The translations under genes and the position numbers were made by a program. 64,000 nucleotides of DNA from Priestia endophytica DSM 13796. GTDB lineage: Bacteria; Bacillota; Bacilli; Bacillales; Bacillaceae_H. The notes under the pieces are model-generated. The model worked only from the letters and a program-made list of their open reading frames with translations, was not told the origin of the DNA and made no database searches. How positions within the stretch are numbered: the stretch's first letter is position 1; each line of letters opens with the position of its first letter. Of this stretch, positions 54,498 to 63,127 are shown in pieces. The DNA is taken from assembly GCF_900115845.1 (NCBI RefSeq), contig NZ_FOXX01000010.1, positions 124,001-188,000 on the forward strand, read 5' to 3'.

Positions 54498-54590
54498 CGA
54501 CTTCCCTACGCTAGTTTTAACTAGTTCAGGTTTGAAGGGTCAAAGACAAAAGGTCTTACTCTCAGCCGGCTTTTCCAGCTCCCCTAGTGC
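54498..54590 (-). ncRNA. TPP riboswitch controlling thiW-thiD-thiM-thiE
   Basis: On the minus strand GCACTAGGGGAGC, GGCTGAGAGT, GACCCTTCAAACCTGAACTAG and CTAGCGTAGGGAAGTCG appear in THI-box order. It lies 100 bases before thiW, with the terminator hairpin between. Confidence 0.97.
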
Positions 54591-54664
54591 ATAATACTTA
54601 TGAATTTTTCTTTATTATATCAATTTTCGACAAAGTTGCAAAGGTAAAACGTTTAAAGGCTATA

Positions 54665-56104
54665 CTAATCATTTGTGATAGATCTAAAAACATGGTAACC
54701 GCTCACGTTTACCCCAATCGTTCCCCCACCAGGAAAAATGGTGTCACCACAGAGCCATAATCTGTCTACTCCACTTCTGTGCGAAACAGCGTTAAAAAAC
54801 GTATTTTCTTTTGTTTGGGGAAACCCACCAACTTCCCTTCTCACAACAAACTTCTCCCATGCTTCAGGCTCTCCTGACAACTCGTGCACAATCCCTTCTT
54901 CAAAACGTGGAAAAATGGTAAGAACACGTTCCCTTATCTTGCTCTTTAGCACTTGTTTACGATCAGCATTCCATCCAAATGAACGTGTGTTGAACATGCT
55001 AATGTTCTATACCCATCAGGAGCCCGCAGCGTGTCGCCCTTTTTAGAAAGAGAAAGAAAAACGTGCTCACCTTCAGCAACTCCTTTCCCTGTTAAAACTT
55101 GTTGAAAAAGAGGTGAATCTGAAGGGATCACCCTTTCTTCTAGGGCAAAATACATCGTACACGCCCCCACTGTTCCTTGTCTTTCTTTTATTTTTGGAGA
55201 AAGATTTTGTACAATCCTCTCTTCAAGTAACCCCAGAAGCTGCCCAAGAGGGAGGTTGCTAACAACATATTCAGCTTTATACCTTTGTTTGTATTCATCT
55301 TCAACTGTAAATAGGGCACCTCTTTTTTCTACATGTATAGCTTTACAATGCAGCTTCACTTCCCCACCATGATGTTCGATAAATGTTTGAAGTTTCCTTG
55401 CTAAAATAAACAGTTCGCCTTCAACATAAAAAGCTCCTTCATGATAAACATCAAGCGCAAAAGCTCCCATTAAAAGCGAGCAGTGCTCTGTTGTTGTTTG
55501 CATGCTATCAATGATTTGCCTGTCAAGAAGGTGAATAAAAGATTGGCAGTCTTCTAAACCATGTTTTTTCACTAAATCAGCAACCGTTTTCGTAAATAAA
55601 AGAAGAAAGAAGAGATACATCACTTAGCCCTAGAGAAGAAAAAAGATACCTCCACTCTTGAGGCGTTTTAGGGGGCATAACCGGAACTCGTCCAATGAGC
55701 CTTCTCACTTTTCGAGCAATTTTCCATAGCTTCTCATAAAAGGAAGATAGATTCTCTTTGTAATGCGGAAAAACTTGAACAAGCTATTTAAGATGATTTG
55801 TCCTGTTCTGAAAAATAGAAAGAGGTGCAGAAAAACCCGTAATTCTAATTGCTTCTGAAAGGGGAAAAATGTTTACATTAATGCCTAGATAACGTAGGAT
55901 TTTGTTGTGAATCCCTTCCTCTTCAAATCCCATTCCAAATGTAGCTCCAACAGGGAAAGAGAACAGATCTTTGAAAAATTTCCCATCGCATCCTCCAACT
56001 TCTCCACCTGCTTCAAGTACTATTACTTTATATCCGTGCTTTGAAAGAAGTGCTCCTGTTGTTAAGCCACCTATTCCACCACCAATGATAATTGCATTTT
56101 CCAT
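54665..56104 (-). pseudogene. Decayed carotenoid/phytoene desaturase-like FAD oxidoreductase
   Basis: ATG at 56104 (MENAIIIGGGIGGLTTGALL) opens with a FAD-binding Rossmann motif. The frame is cut by TAG at 55793-55795 (after RTNHLK; reading on gives LVQVFPHYKENLSSFYEKLW), shifts near 55600-55615 to reach FTKTVADLVKKHGLEDCQSF, and shifts again near 54985 (STHVHLD to GWNADRKQVLKSK). It ends with LWLCGDTIFPGGGTIGVNVS, the C-terminal FAD motif of CrtN/CrtI-like desaturases. At least three lesions make it a clear pseudogene of about 480 codons. No other carotenoid gene is nearby. Confidence 0.88.
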
Positions 56105-56173
56105 TGTTTTCACCGCTTTACGTTTTTCTTATGGTGTAACATGCGATAGGGGTTCATGCAACAATGGATATGC

Positions 56174-56204
56174 AAAAAGACGCTTAAGTTTAGACTTAAG
56201 CGTG
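56174..56204 (-). terminator. Terminator of the YueH-like gene
   Basis: Perfect stem ACGCTTAAGT / ACTTAAGCGT with a four-base loop and a T run on the minus strand. Confidence 0.88.
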
Positions 56205-56453
56205 CTACATTTCGCGAACCCAATAATTTATTTTAGCCGTCATTTCACGACCAACTTCTTCATTTGTACGCTCTTTTAACGAGGCGAATACGCGCATTTT
56301 CATTTCTTCAATCTCTTCTTCATAGGAAACAACTGTTGACCATTCCAAATCAGGAATTGCAATAAGTGTTGTTTCTTCTTTTTTGTTTTCATGAAGGTAC
56401 ACTTGTCCAACTTTTCTTCCTTCATAATCAATGTTTGCCATTCTAATTTTCAT
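56205..56453 (-). CDS. YueH family protein, 82 residues
   Basis: MKIRMANIDYEGRKVGQVYL and IAIPDLEWSTVVSYEEEIEE then a C-terminal YWVREM match my recollection of B. subtilis YueH in length and pattern. It is a small soluble protein with an alpha-beta pattern and no known function. It has its own terminator. Confidence 0.65.
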   Translation of the reverse strand: MKIRMANIDYEGRKVGQVYLHENKKEETTLIAIPDLEWSTVVSYEEEIEEMKMRVFASLKERTNEEVGREMTAKINYWVREM

Positions 56454-56513
56454 GCTAATCCCTACTTTCTTTCACTTTCACCATACAACTATACCGTCAA
56501 AAAGGATGATTGA

Positions 56514-57074
56514 CTAGTTCTTTTCCTCCGCTTTTTCTGCTTCTTTTAAAATATCATCGTAGGGAGGGTTCTTCACTCCTTCAAATGTTTCTACTATTTT
56601 CCCATCTTTGTCTACAAGATAAAAAGATGTAGAATGAAGAACTTGATCACTTTCTTCAGGTTTTTTAACGATAGCTGAAAAATTTTCTTTGGCAAATGTC
56701 TCAATTTCCTTCTGCTTATATCCCGTTAACACATTCCAGTTTGAGAAATCTCCTCCGTGATATGCAACATATTCTTTTAACTTTTCAGGTGTATCAACTT
56801 CTGGATCAACACTAAAAGAAACCAATTGGACGTCGATTCCTTGTTTCGCAGCTCGCTCTTGAATTTTTTTCATATTGGCCGTCATTGGAGAACAAACAGT
56901 GCGGCAGTTCGTAAACATAAAGTCCGCAATCCATACTTTTCCTTCTAGCTCTTCGGATGAAAATGTTTGATTTTCTTGATTTTGAAACGAAAAAGAGATG
57001 CCTTCTTCCTTTGAACAACCGAAGAGGAAGAAAAGCATCAAAGCTGTTAAAGCTGTTTTACTTAATACTTTCAC
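56514..57074 (-). CDS. SCO1/SenC family copper-chaperone lipoprotein (YpmQ-like)
   Basis: I prefer GTG at 57074 behind AGGTGAAAGAT, giving MKVLSKTALTALMLFFLFGC, a lipoprotein signal with lipobox LFGC. The thioredoxin-fold domain has TNCRTVCSPM (CxxxC copper site) and the later His in LHSTSFYLVDKDG. SCO proteins deliver copper to, or maintain thiols of, the cytochrome c oxidase CuA site. It follows the YtkA-like gene by a few bases and is probably co-transcribed with it. Confidence 0.9.
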   Translation of the reverse strand: MKVLSKTALTALMLFFLFGCSKEEGISFSFQNQENQTFSSEELEGKVWIADFMFTNCRTVCSPMTANMKKIQERAAKQGIDVQLVSFSVDPEVDTPEKLKEYVAYHGGDFSNWNVLTGYKQKEIETFAKENFSAIVKKPEESDQVLHSTSFYLVDKDGKIVETFEGVKNPPYDDILKEAEKAEEKN

Positions 57075-57083
57075 ATCTTTCAC

Positions 57084-57479
57084 CTATTTCTCTCCTATGA
57101 CTTTAACCTCTTTTTCAGGCATAACATGCTGAGAATGAGCAAGAACATGGACTTGCACAACATATGTCCCCTCTTTTTCAAAACGGTGTTTGATTGTATA
57201 TATCCCGTTCTCCTCCTCCTCCGCTTTTATCATCTCTCCTTCTTCGTCACTGTTCGCTTCCTTGAACTCAAAATCAACAGTATCTGCTTTTTTTACTTTT
57301 TCATCTCCATATGTAACAGTTGCTTCATACAACACATCTTCATTCTGTTGAACAGTTGACGGAACATCTAACTCTACTTTAAGTTCCTCTGTATCATTAT
57401 TTGCTGTATTCTCCCCACTTGTTTCACTACTGCAACCAGCCATAAATGCGAGTGCTAAAACGAGCAAAATCTTTTTCAT
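57084..57479 (-). CDS. FixH/YtkA-like lipoprotein
   Basis: From ATG at 57479 behind GAGGAGGGATGGG the product is 131 residues. A lipobox MAGCSS near residue 15 is followed by an acidic Asn/Glu linker and an Ig-like YtkA/FixH domain (LDVPSTVQQNEDVLYEATVT, VQVHVLAHSQHVMPE). The domain's His and Met residues suggest copper binding. Paired with SCO1, it is likely part of copper delivery to cytochrome oxidase outside the membrane. Confidence 0.82.
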   Translation of the reverse strand: MKKILLVLALAFMAGCSSETSGENTANNDTEELKVELDVPSTVQQNEDVLYEATVTYGDEKVKKADTVDFEFKEANSDEEGEMIKAEEEENGIYTIKHRFEKEGTYVVQVHVLAHSQHVMPEKEVKVIGEK

Positions 57480-57526
57480 CCCATCCCTCCTCATTTTATT
57501 AGTTCTGGTTTTTTTAAAAATTTCCT

Positions 57527-57973
57527 TTAAAAGTGTGAAAGGTACTTTGTTAATGTGATTCTATCCTTTTTCACATCATACTCATGTTTCTCATAAAACT
57601 TCTTTGCTCTACCATTTGCTGATGTGTGTAAATCAATTTTATTTCCTCCTCTCTTCACAACTTCCTCTTCTAACAACTGCAGCATAGTTGATCCATAACC
57701 TTTACCACTTTTCGCTACAGACACACAAAGCTCAGCTAAATAGAATGTTCTGCCTCCATATGTTCGTTTAAAGTTGCCCGCTGCTAGGCCAACAAGCTCT
57801 CCTTCTTCTTCAAATAAGAATCCTAACATTTTGGGAGTATGTAATAAATCAGTAAGCCTTTCCTTTGCCGCTTCATATGACCAATTCTCATTCCATGGAG
57901 GTTGTTTAAATACTTCTCTGTAAAGCTCAATACATTTTTCTAAATTACTAGTTGATATGTTTATTTTCTTCAT
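57527..57973 (-). CDS. GNAT family N-acetyltransferase
   Basis: From ATG at 57973 (MKKINISTSNLEKCIELYRE) behind GAGGAGCG, the product is 148 residues. SVAKSGKGYGSTMLQLLEEE is the acetyl-CoA pyrophosphate loop. Ends with YEKHEYDVKKDRITLTKYL. The substrate is unknown. Confidence 0.85.
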   Translation of the reverse strand: MKKINISTSNLEKCIELYREVFKQPPWNENWSYEAAKERLTDLLHTPKMLGFLFEEEGELVGLAAGNFKRTYGGRTFYLAELCVSVAKSGKGYGSTMLQLLEEEVVKRGGNKIDLHTSANGRAKKFYEKHEYDVKKDRITLTKYLSHF

Positions 57974-58128
57974 ATGCTCGCTCCTCACTTCAATATATTG
58001 TAAAAATTCTTTTTTATGAAATTACATTTCTTTTATTATAACGAAAAAAAGTTTCTCTTTCTTCCTTCAAAAAAATGGTGTAAAATAATATTCATTTCAA
58101 GAAAATTCTAACAAAGAGAGATGAGAAC

Positions 58129-58692
58129 ATGTTTCCTTATAAGATTAATGATCATATTACGCTAAGGCTTGTAACAGAAAATGATGGTGAAGCTCTTTTT
58201 TCACTTGTAACAAAGGAACGGCAACATTTAAGAAAATGGCTTCCATGGGTTGATTCAACAACTCTTAGTACATATAGTGAACTAATCCCAATATGGATCA
58301 AACAATATGAGGAAAAAGCAGGCTTGCAAGCTGCTATTTTATATGACAACGTCATTATCGGCATGATTGGACTTCACTCCATTCAATGGCAAAACTCCCA
58401 AACAAGCATTGGGTACTGGCTTTCTGAGCGTTATGAAGGAAAAGGTATTATGACAAAGTGCGTAGAAGCTCTCCTACATTATAGTTTTCATGAAAATGGG
58501 TTAGAAAGAGTAGAAATTCGCTGTGGCCAAGGTAATGTAAAAAGCAATCGAATTCCGATTAAGCTAGGCTTTACCCATGAAGGAACTGCTCGTCATGCTG
58601 AGTTTTTATATGATCATTATCATAATTTAGAAGTATATAGCTTACTGCATGAAGAATGGAAAAGCCTTCACAGAGAAAAAACGCCTCTTTAA
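58129..58692 (+). CDS. Ribosomal-protein-type N-acetyltransferase (RimL/YdaF-like)
   Basis: A 187-residue GNAT protein of the RimJ/RimL branch: FPYKINDHITLRLVTENDGE, HLRKWLPWVDSTT, then IGYWLSERYEGKGIMTKCVE (acetyl-CoA loop), LERVEIRCGQGNVKSNRIPI and YDHYHNLEVYSLL. Substrates could be protein N-termini or a small amine. ATG at 58129. Confidence 0.87.
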   Translation: MFPYKINDHITLRLVTENDGEALFSLVTKERQHLRKWLPWVDSTTLSTYSELIPIWIKQYEEKAGLQAAILYDNVIIGMIGLHSIQWQNSQTSIGYWLSERYEGKGIMTKCVEALLHYSFHENGLERVEIRCGQGNVKSNRIPIKLGFTHEGTARHAEFLYDHYHNLEVYSLLHEEWKSLHREKTPL

Positions 58693-58705
58693 AAAGAGGC
58701 GTTTT
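58678..58705. terminator. Bidirectional terminator between the acetyltransferase and ABC importer
   Basis: Stem AAAACGCCTCTTT / AAAGAGGCGTTTT. Serves the convergent genes. Confidence 0.9.
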
Positions 58706-58706
58706 C

Positions 58707-59450
58707 TTATCTAAGCACTGTATTGAAAAATTCTTTTGTTCTTTCTTCTTTTGGTTCATGAAATATTTCATGTGGATGGCCAACTTCGACAATCTTTCCA
58801 TCATGCATATATATAACCCAATCACAAACTTCACGTGCAAAGCCCATTTCATGCGTTACAACGACCATTGTCATTCCTTCTGCAGCTAGTTCTTTCATTG
58901 TTGCTAGGACCTCCCCAACAAGCTCTGGATCAAGCGCTGAGGTAGGCTCATCAAAAAGCATAATGTCAGGCTTCATGGCAAGTGCCCTTGCGATAGCAAC
59001 CCGCTGTTTTTGCCCACCTGAAAGTTTGTTTGGATACACATTTTCTTTATCAGCTAAGCCAACTTTCTGTAAAAGCTCTCTTGCTTCTTGGACTGCTTGC
59101 ACTTTATTTACCTTTCGAACGTGGATGGGCGCTTCTGTAATGTTTTGCAAAACGGTTTTGTGCGGAAACAGATTAAAGTGCTGAAAAACCATCCCAACTC
59201 TCTGTCTAATTTCATTAATATTATGAGTTGATCGTTCAATTTTTTCATCCTCAATCCAAATATGACCGCTATCTTTTTCTTCTAAAAAGTTTAAACAACG
59301 GAGCAGAGTACTTTTTCCAGAGCCGCTTGCACCTATTAAACAAACGACGTCACTTTCTTTTACAACCATATTAATGTCTTTTAATACGTGAAGATCTCCA
59401 AAAGACTTGTTCAGATTTTCAAGCTTAATCATCGTGCGTTTCTCATCCAT
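58707..59450 (-). CDS. Polar amino acid ABC transporter ATP-binding protein (GlnQ type)
   Basis: A 247-residue ABC ATPase: Walker [11 protein letters not shown]-loop [13 protein letters not shown], signature [15 protein letters not shown], Walker [15 protein letters not shown] and the H-loop [11 protein letters not shown] at 59450 follows GGGAGGAG. The order of genes is binding protein, permease, ATPase. Confidence 0.95.
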   Translation of the reverse strand: MDEKRTMIKLENLNKSFGDLHVLKDINMVVKESDVVCLIGASGSGKSTLLRCLNFLEEKDSGHIWIEDEKIERSTHNINEIRQRVGMVFQHFNLFPHKTVLQNITEAPIHVRKVNKVQAVQEARELLQKVGLADKENVYPNKLSGGQKQRVAIARALAMKPDIMLFDEPTSALDPELVGEVLATMKELAAEGMTMVVVTHEMGFAREVCDWVIYMHDGKIVEVGHPHEIFHEPKEERTKEFFNTVLR

Positions 59451-59467
59451 GTTACGCTCTCCTCCCT

Positions 59468-60130
59468 TTAATCACTTGTTCGTAGTTTTCTTTCGAGTAA
59501 GTTAACGGCAACAGTTAGAAGAAGAACAAGAATCAAGTAGTAAATCGCCACAATTAAAAGGTATGTCATTTCATCAAAATTGTTTGATCCATATGTTGTA
59601 GCAATATTAAAGAGCTCGTTCATTGAAATAAAAGCAGCTAGTGATGAATCTTTTAAACCGATAATAAATTGATTTCCAAGTGGCGGCAATGCTCGTCTAA
59701 AAGCCTGAGGAAGGATAATACGCCTCATTGTAAGCCCTGCTGTCATGCCGAGAGAACGCCCTGCTTCTGCCTGCCCTTTTTCAATAGACTGAATGGAGCC
59801 GCGAAAGATTTCTGCGATATAAGCCCCGTTGTGAACAGCAAGAGCGATAGAAGCAGCCCAAAAGTCTGGAATAAGAAAAATATTGCTCATTCCGAAATAC
59901 AAAATAAAGATTTGGACGATAAGGGGAGTTCCTCGAATTAAGTAAACATAAATATCAGAGAGCCACCCGAGCGGCTTAACACCTGAAATTTTCAAAAGAG
60001 CAAAGACGAGACCAATCACAACTCCGAGTAGAATTGAAACTACTGTTAACTGTAGCGTTACAACCATGGCATCAAAAAAGATTGATCTTGTATCAATTAG
60101 CGTTGTCCAAAAATGCGAAAATGTTGGCAC
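59468..60130 (-). CDS. Polar amino acid ABC transporter permease
   Basis: A 220-residue HisM-type permease with five hydrophobic segments. [18 protein letters not shown] and the EAA loop [20 protein letters not shown] are present. It lies 17 bases before the ATPase and 34 after the binding protein. Confidence 0.94.
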   Translation of the reverse strand: MPTFSHFWTTLIDTRSIFFDAMVVTLQLTVVSILLGVVIGLVFALLKISGVKPLGWLSDIYVYLIRGTPLIVQIFILYFGMSNIFLIPDFWAASIALAVHNGAYIAEIFRGSIQSIEKGQAEAGRSLGMTAGLTMRRIILPQAFRRALPPLGNQFIIGLKDSSLAAFISMNELFNIATTYGSNNFDEMTYLLIVAIYYLILVLLLTVAVNLLERKLRTSD

Positions 60131-60164
60131 TCTCTTTCCTCCTCTTTATAGAATATTTAGCGTT

Positions 60165-60941
60165 TTATTCTGGTTTTACCGTAATATCTTCCTTAAAATA
60201 TTTCTCACTAATCTTTTTCAATGTTCCATCTTCACGCAGTTTTTCAAGCGCACCATTAATATCTTCTAAAAGCTGTTCATTTTCTTTCGAAACGGCAATA
60301 GCTTGCTCACTTCTTCCTAAAAGCTCCTTTTCTTGGATCTTAAATCCTTCTCCAATTGCTTCTTTTCCGGTTACAAAATCGGTAATAACAGCATCATGAC
60401 GACCTTCTGCAAGAGCTTTTAAAGCTGTGATGTCACTGTCATATGTTTTAATTTTATTTGTGTACTTTTTTGCTTCATCGGCATATGTAGAACCTTTTGA
60501 CACAGCGACTTCTTTATCTTTTAAATCTGCCGATGTCTCAATGTCACTATCAGCACGGGTAAAAATTTGTGGTCCTGAATAGTAATACGGAGTTGAAAAT
60601 GCAACATGTTTGCTTCGTGCTTCGTTGACCGTATGACTTGCGACAGCTGCATCAAACCGCCCTGTTTTCACGCCTTCAATAATACTTTTAAATTTCATCT
60701 TCTCTGGCTGAGCTTCAAGACCTAACTCTTTTGCAACAGCTTCTCCAACTTCAACATCAAATCCCGTTACTTCTCCGTCTTTCATATAGCTAAACGGTTT
60801 AAATTCCCCTGAAGCTACAAATGTGAGCGTTTCTTCTTTCACAAGTTTTGCTCCACTTTTGGTTTCGGTTTTACTCGCACCACATGCAGCGAGTATCGTA
60901 ATAGCAAGGATGGTAACAAATGATAATAAAAGCTTTTTCAT
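60165..60941 (-). CDS. Polar amino acid substrate-binding lipoprotein
   Basis: A 258-residue type II periplasmic-binding protein with a lipoprotein signal ending in ILAAC (Cys20). GEFKPFSYMKDGEVTGFDVE is the ligand-binding start and FAVASHTVNEARSKHVAFST the central block. The exact amino acid (glutamine, arginine or cystine) cannot be told. First gene of the importer operon. ATG at 60941 follows AAGGGAGAG. Confidence 0.94.
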   Translation of the reverse strand: MKKLLLSFVTILAITILAACGASKTETKSGAKLVKEETLTFVASGEFKPFSYMKDGEVTGFDVEVGEAVAKELGLEAQPEKMKFKSIIEGVKTGRFDAAVASHTVNEARSKHVAFSTPYYYSGPQIFTRADSDIETSADLKDKEVAVSKGSTYADEAKKYTNKIKTYDSDITALKALAEGRHDAVITDFVTGKEAIGEGFKIQEKELLGRSEQAIAVSKENEQLLEDINGALEKLREDGTLKKISEKYFKEDITVKPE

Positions 60942-61110
60942 TTTTATCTCTCCCTTACATTTTATAGAACTGCTCGCAATGAACAGTTTACTTGTATAAG
61001 GATAACAAATAATTTGAAATTTTACAAAATTGAGAAAATAATACTACACATTCTCTTATATAAATCATGAATGATGTCTATTATGATAAAAAGAAAGGAG
61101 GATGAAATGA

Positions 61111-61605
61111 ATGAAGCTACCTAAAGAAACCACACGCCTTTATTTCCAGCCCATTACAGCGAAGCATAGATCCTTTTTAGAGATTCTATTTAAAAGATCT
61201 ATGCTGCCGTTTGTTAATCAAAATCACCATATCGAACAATGTATGAACCATATTCGCAATCAATATATAACGTTTAAAATTGGCCTTTGGGCTGTCCATC
61301 GCAAAACAGATCACAAAGCGATTGGGGTAGCAGGACTTCTGTTAAATAAAATAAATCATAACACTGTAATTGAACTTGGCTATGCTATTCATCCGGACTA
61401 TCAAGGAGAAGGGTATGCAACAGAAGCAGCAAGATCATGCTGTTTGTTCGGTTTTCATGTCCATCGCTTCCCAAAAATTTACGCTCGTGCTCATCCTGAT
61501 AATAAACGCTCTATCTCTGTTTTACAGAACTTAGACTTTCTGTGCAGACAAGAAATAGGAGAGGCTGAACCTTCTCTTCTTTTTGAAAGTACATCTATCA
61601 TGTAG
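61111..61605 (+). CDS. GNAT family N-acetyltransferase (RimJ/RimL-like)
   Basis: A 164-residue GNAT protein: LGYAIHPDYQGEGYATEAAR is the acetyl-CoA loop and ARAHPDNKRSISVLQNLDFL is typical of the RimJ/RimL branch. ATG at 61111 follows AAAGGAGGATGAA. Substrate unknown. Confidence 0.86.
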   Translation: MKLPKETTRLYFQPITAKHRSFLEILFKRSMLPFVNQNHHIEQCMNHIRNQYITFKIGLWAVHRKTDHKAIGVAGLLLNKINHNTVIELGYAIHPDYQGEGYATEAARSCCLFGFHVHRFPKIYARAHPDNKRSISVLQNLDFLCRQEIGEAEPSLLFESTSIM

Positions 61606-61615
61606 CAATCATATA

Positions 61616-63010
61616 TCAAAGAGATGAGTTCACATTTTTGTCTTTATTGATATCTAATAAATAATATTGTTCACTTGTAAAAAATTCTTCTTTTAGCTCC
61701 TTCACTTTTTTACTCAATAGTACAATAGCGAGTAAATTTGGCAACAAAATAGAGGCAAGCGCAATATCTAGAAAACTCCATATTACTTTAGCTCCACCAA
61801 CAGAGCCTACAATAATAGCCCCTAGGTATACAACCTTCATCACATGCCCTATTTTCACACCAAATAAAAATTCTGCTTGCTTTACACCATAAAACACTAA
61901 AACAAGTGCCGTTGATAAGACAAAGAAACAAAGAGAAATCGTGACAATATAACTTCCGACTGTGCCGAATGTTTCAGTAAATGCAACTGTCGCTAAAGCA
62001 TCCGTATCTTTGGAAGCGCCCATTTTTGTCCATACTCCTGTAGATAAAATCACAAATGCTGTAGCTGTGCAAACTACAATTGTATCAACAAAAATACCGA
62101 CAATAGCCCAAAACCCTTGTCTTACTGGATGATCCGTTTTCGCAGCTGCATGTGCAATAGGAGCTGTCCCAAAGCCAGCTTCATTCGAATAGAGACCTCT
62201 AGCAAAGCCCCATCTAATGATGTCACTTAGGGCTGCTCCTGCAAACCCACCTACAGCTGCCACAGGTTGAAAAGCGGAAGAAAAAATAAGTGACAAGACA
62301 TTTGGAAATTGGTCAATATGAATAATAACAACCAAAAGAGCAGCTCCAACATAAAGTAAGGCCATAAAAGGAACAAACATCTCTGTTGTTTTTCCTACTC
62401 TCTTAATTCCTCCAATTACAATCAAACCAATGAGGGCACTTGTGATAATCCCTGTAATGAGGGGAGAGACAGAAAATGTCTGAGAAACAGATCCAGCTAG
62501 TGAATTCCCCTGTACCATTAGACTTGGAATAACTTCAATCATTAGAGCAAAAGCAAAAAAGATACCAAGCCATTTCATTTTTAATCCTTTTGTTATGTAA
62601 TACATTGGGCCACCTACATACTCACCTTCACTGTTCTTTTCTCGATAATGGACAGCAAGTACGCTCTCTGAAAATTTAAGTGCCATTCCAAAAATGGCAA
62701 TCACCCACATCCAAAAAACAGCACCAGGCCCCCCAAACATAATAGCCGCTGGAACCCCAACAATATTAGCAGCTCCAATTGTTGAAGAGAGAGCAGACGT
62801 TAAAGCTTGTAAGGGAGTTACCGTTCCTTCTCCTTTTGGTTTTTTAAATACGCTTCCAAATGTTTGTTTCATGATGTAGAGGGGATATCTAAATTGAAAG
62901 AATTTCAAGAGTACTGTCATATAAAGGCCGACAGCAGTTAATGTAATAATAAGAGGAAGCCCCCATATCCAATCTGATACTTTTTGAACGACGTTCAGAA
63001 ATTCATCCAT
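61616..63010 (-). CDS. Alanine/sodium symporter (AGCS family, AlsT-like)
   Basis: A 464-residue membrane protein with about ten segments. Family blocks are STIGAANIVGVPAAIMFGGP (the N-terminal AGCS signature), FARGLYSNEAGFGTAPIAHA and GGPMYYITKGLKMKWLG. It imports alanine or glycine (some relatives glutamine) with Na+. ATG at 63010 follows AAGGAGGAC. Confidence 0.93.
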   Translation of the reverse strand: MDEFLNVVQKVSDWIWGLPLIITLTAVGLYMTVLLKFFQFRYPLYIMKQTFGSVFKKPKGEGTVTPLQALTSALSSTIGAANIVGVPAAIMFGGPGAVFWMWVIAIFGMALKFSESVLAVHYREKNSEGEYVGGPMYYITKGLKMKWLGIFFAFALMIEVIPSLMVQGNSLAGSVSQTFSVSPLITGIITSALIGLIVIGGIKRVGKTTEMFVPFMALLYVGAALLVVIIHIDQFPNVLSLIFSSAFQPVAAVGGFAGAALSDIIRWGFARGLYSNEAGFGTAPIAHAAAKTDHPVRQGFWAIVGIFVDTIVVCTATAFVILSTGVWTKMGASKDTDALATVAFTETFGTVGSYIVTISLCFFVLSTALVLVFYGVKQAEFLFGVKIGHVMKVVYLGAIIVGSVGGAKVIWSFLDIALASILLPNLLAIVLLSKKVKELKEEFFTSEQYYLLDINKDKNVNSSL

Positions 63011-63077
63011 TTTTGTCCTCCTTTTCTTTTCATTCTCACAATGACTTTTCCCCTAGGTTTTTTTATTTAAACTACAT

Positions 63078-63121
63078 AAAAAAACCTCTTACAGAAGTAG
63101 ACGCTTCTGTAAGAGGTTTTC
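63078..63121 (-). terminator. Terminator of the BCCT gene
   Basis: Perfect 17-base stem AAAACCTCTTACAGAAG / CTTCTGTAAGAGGTTTT, separating it from the symporter gene. Confidence 0.92.
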
Positions 63122-63127
63122 TTTGCG

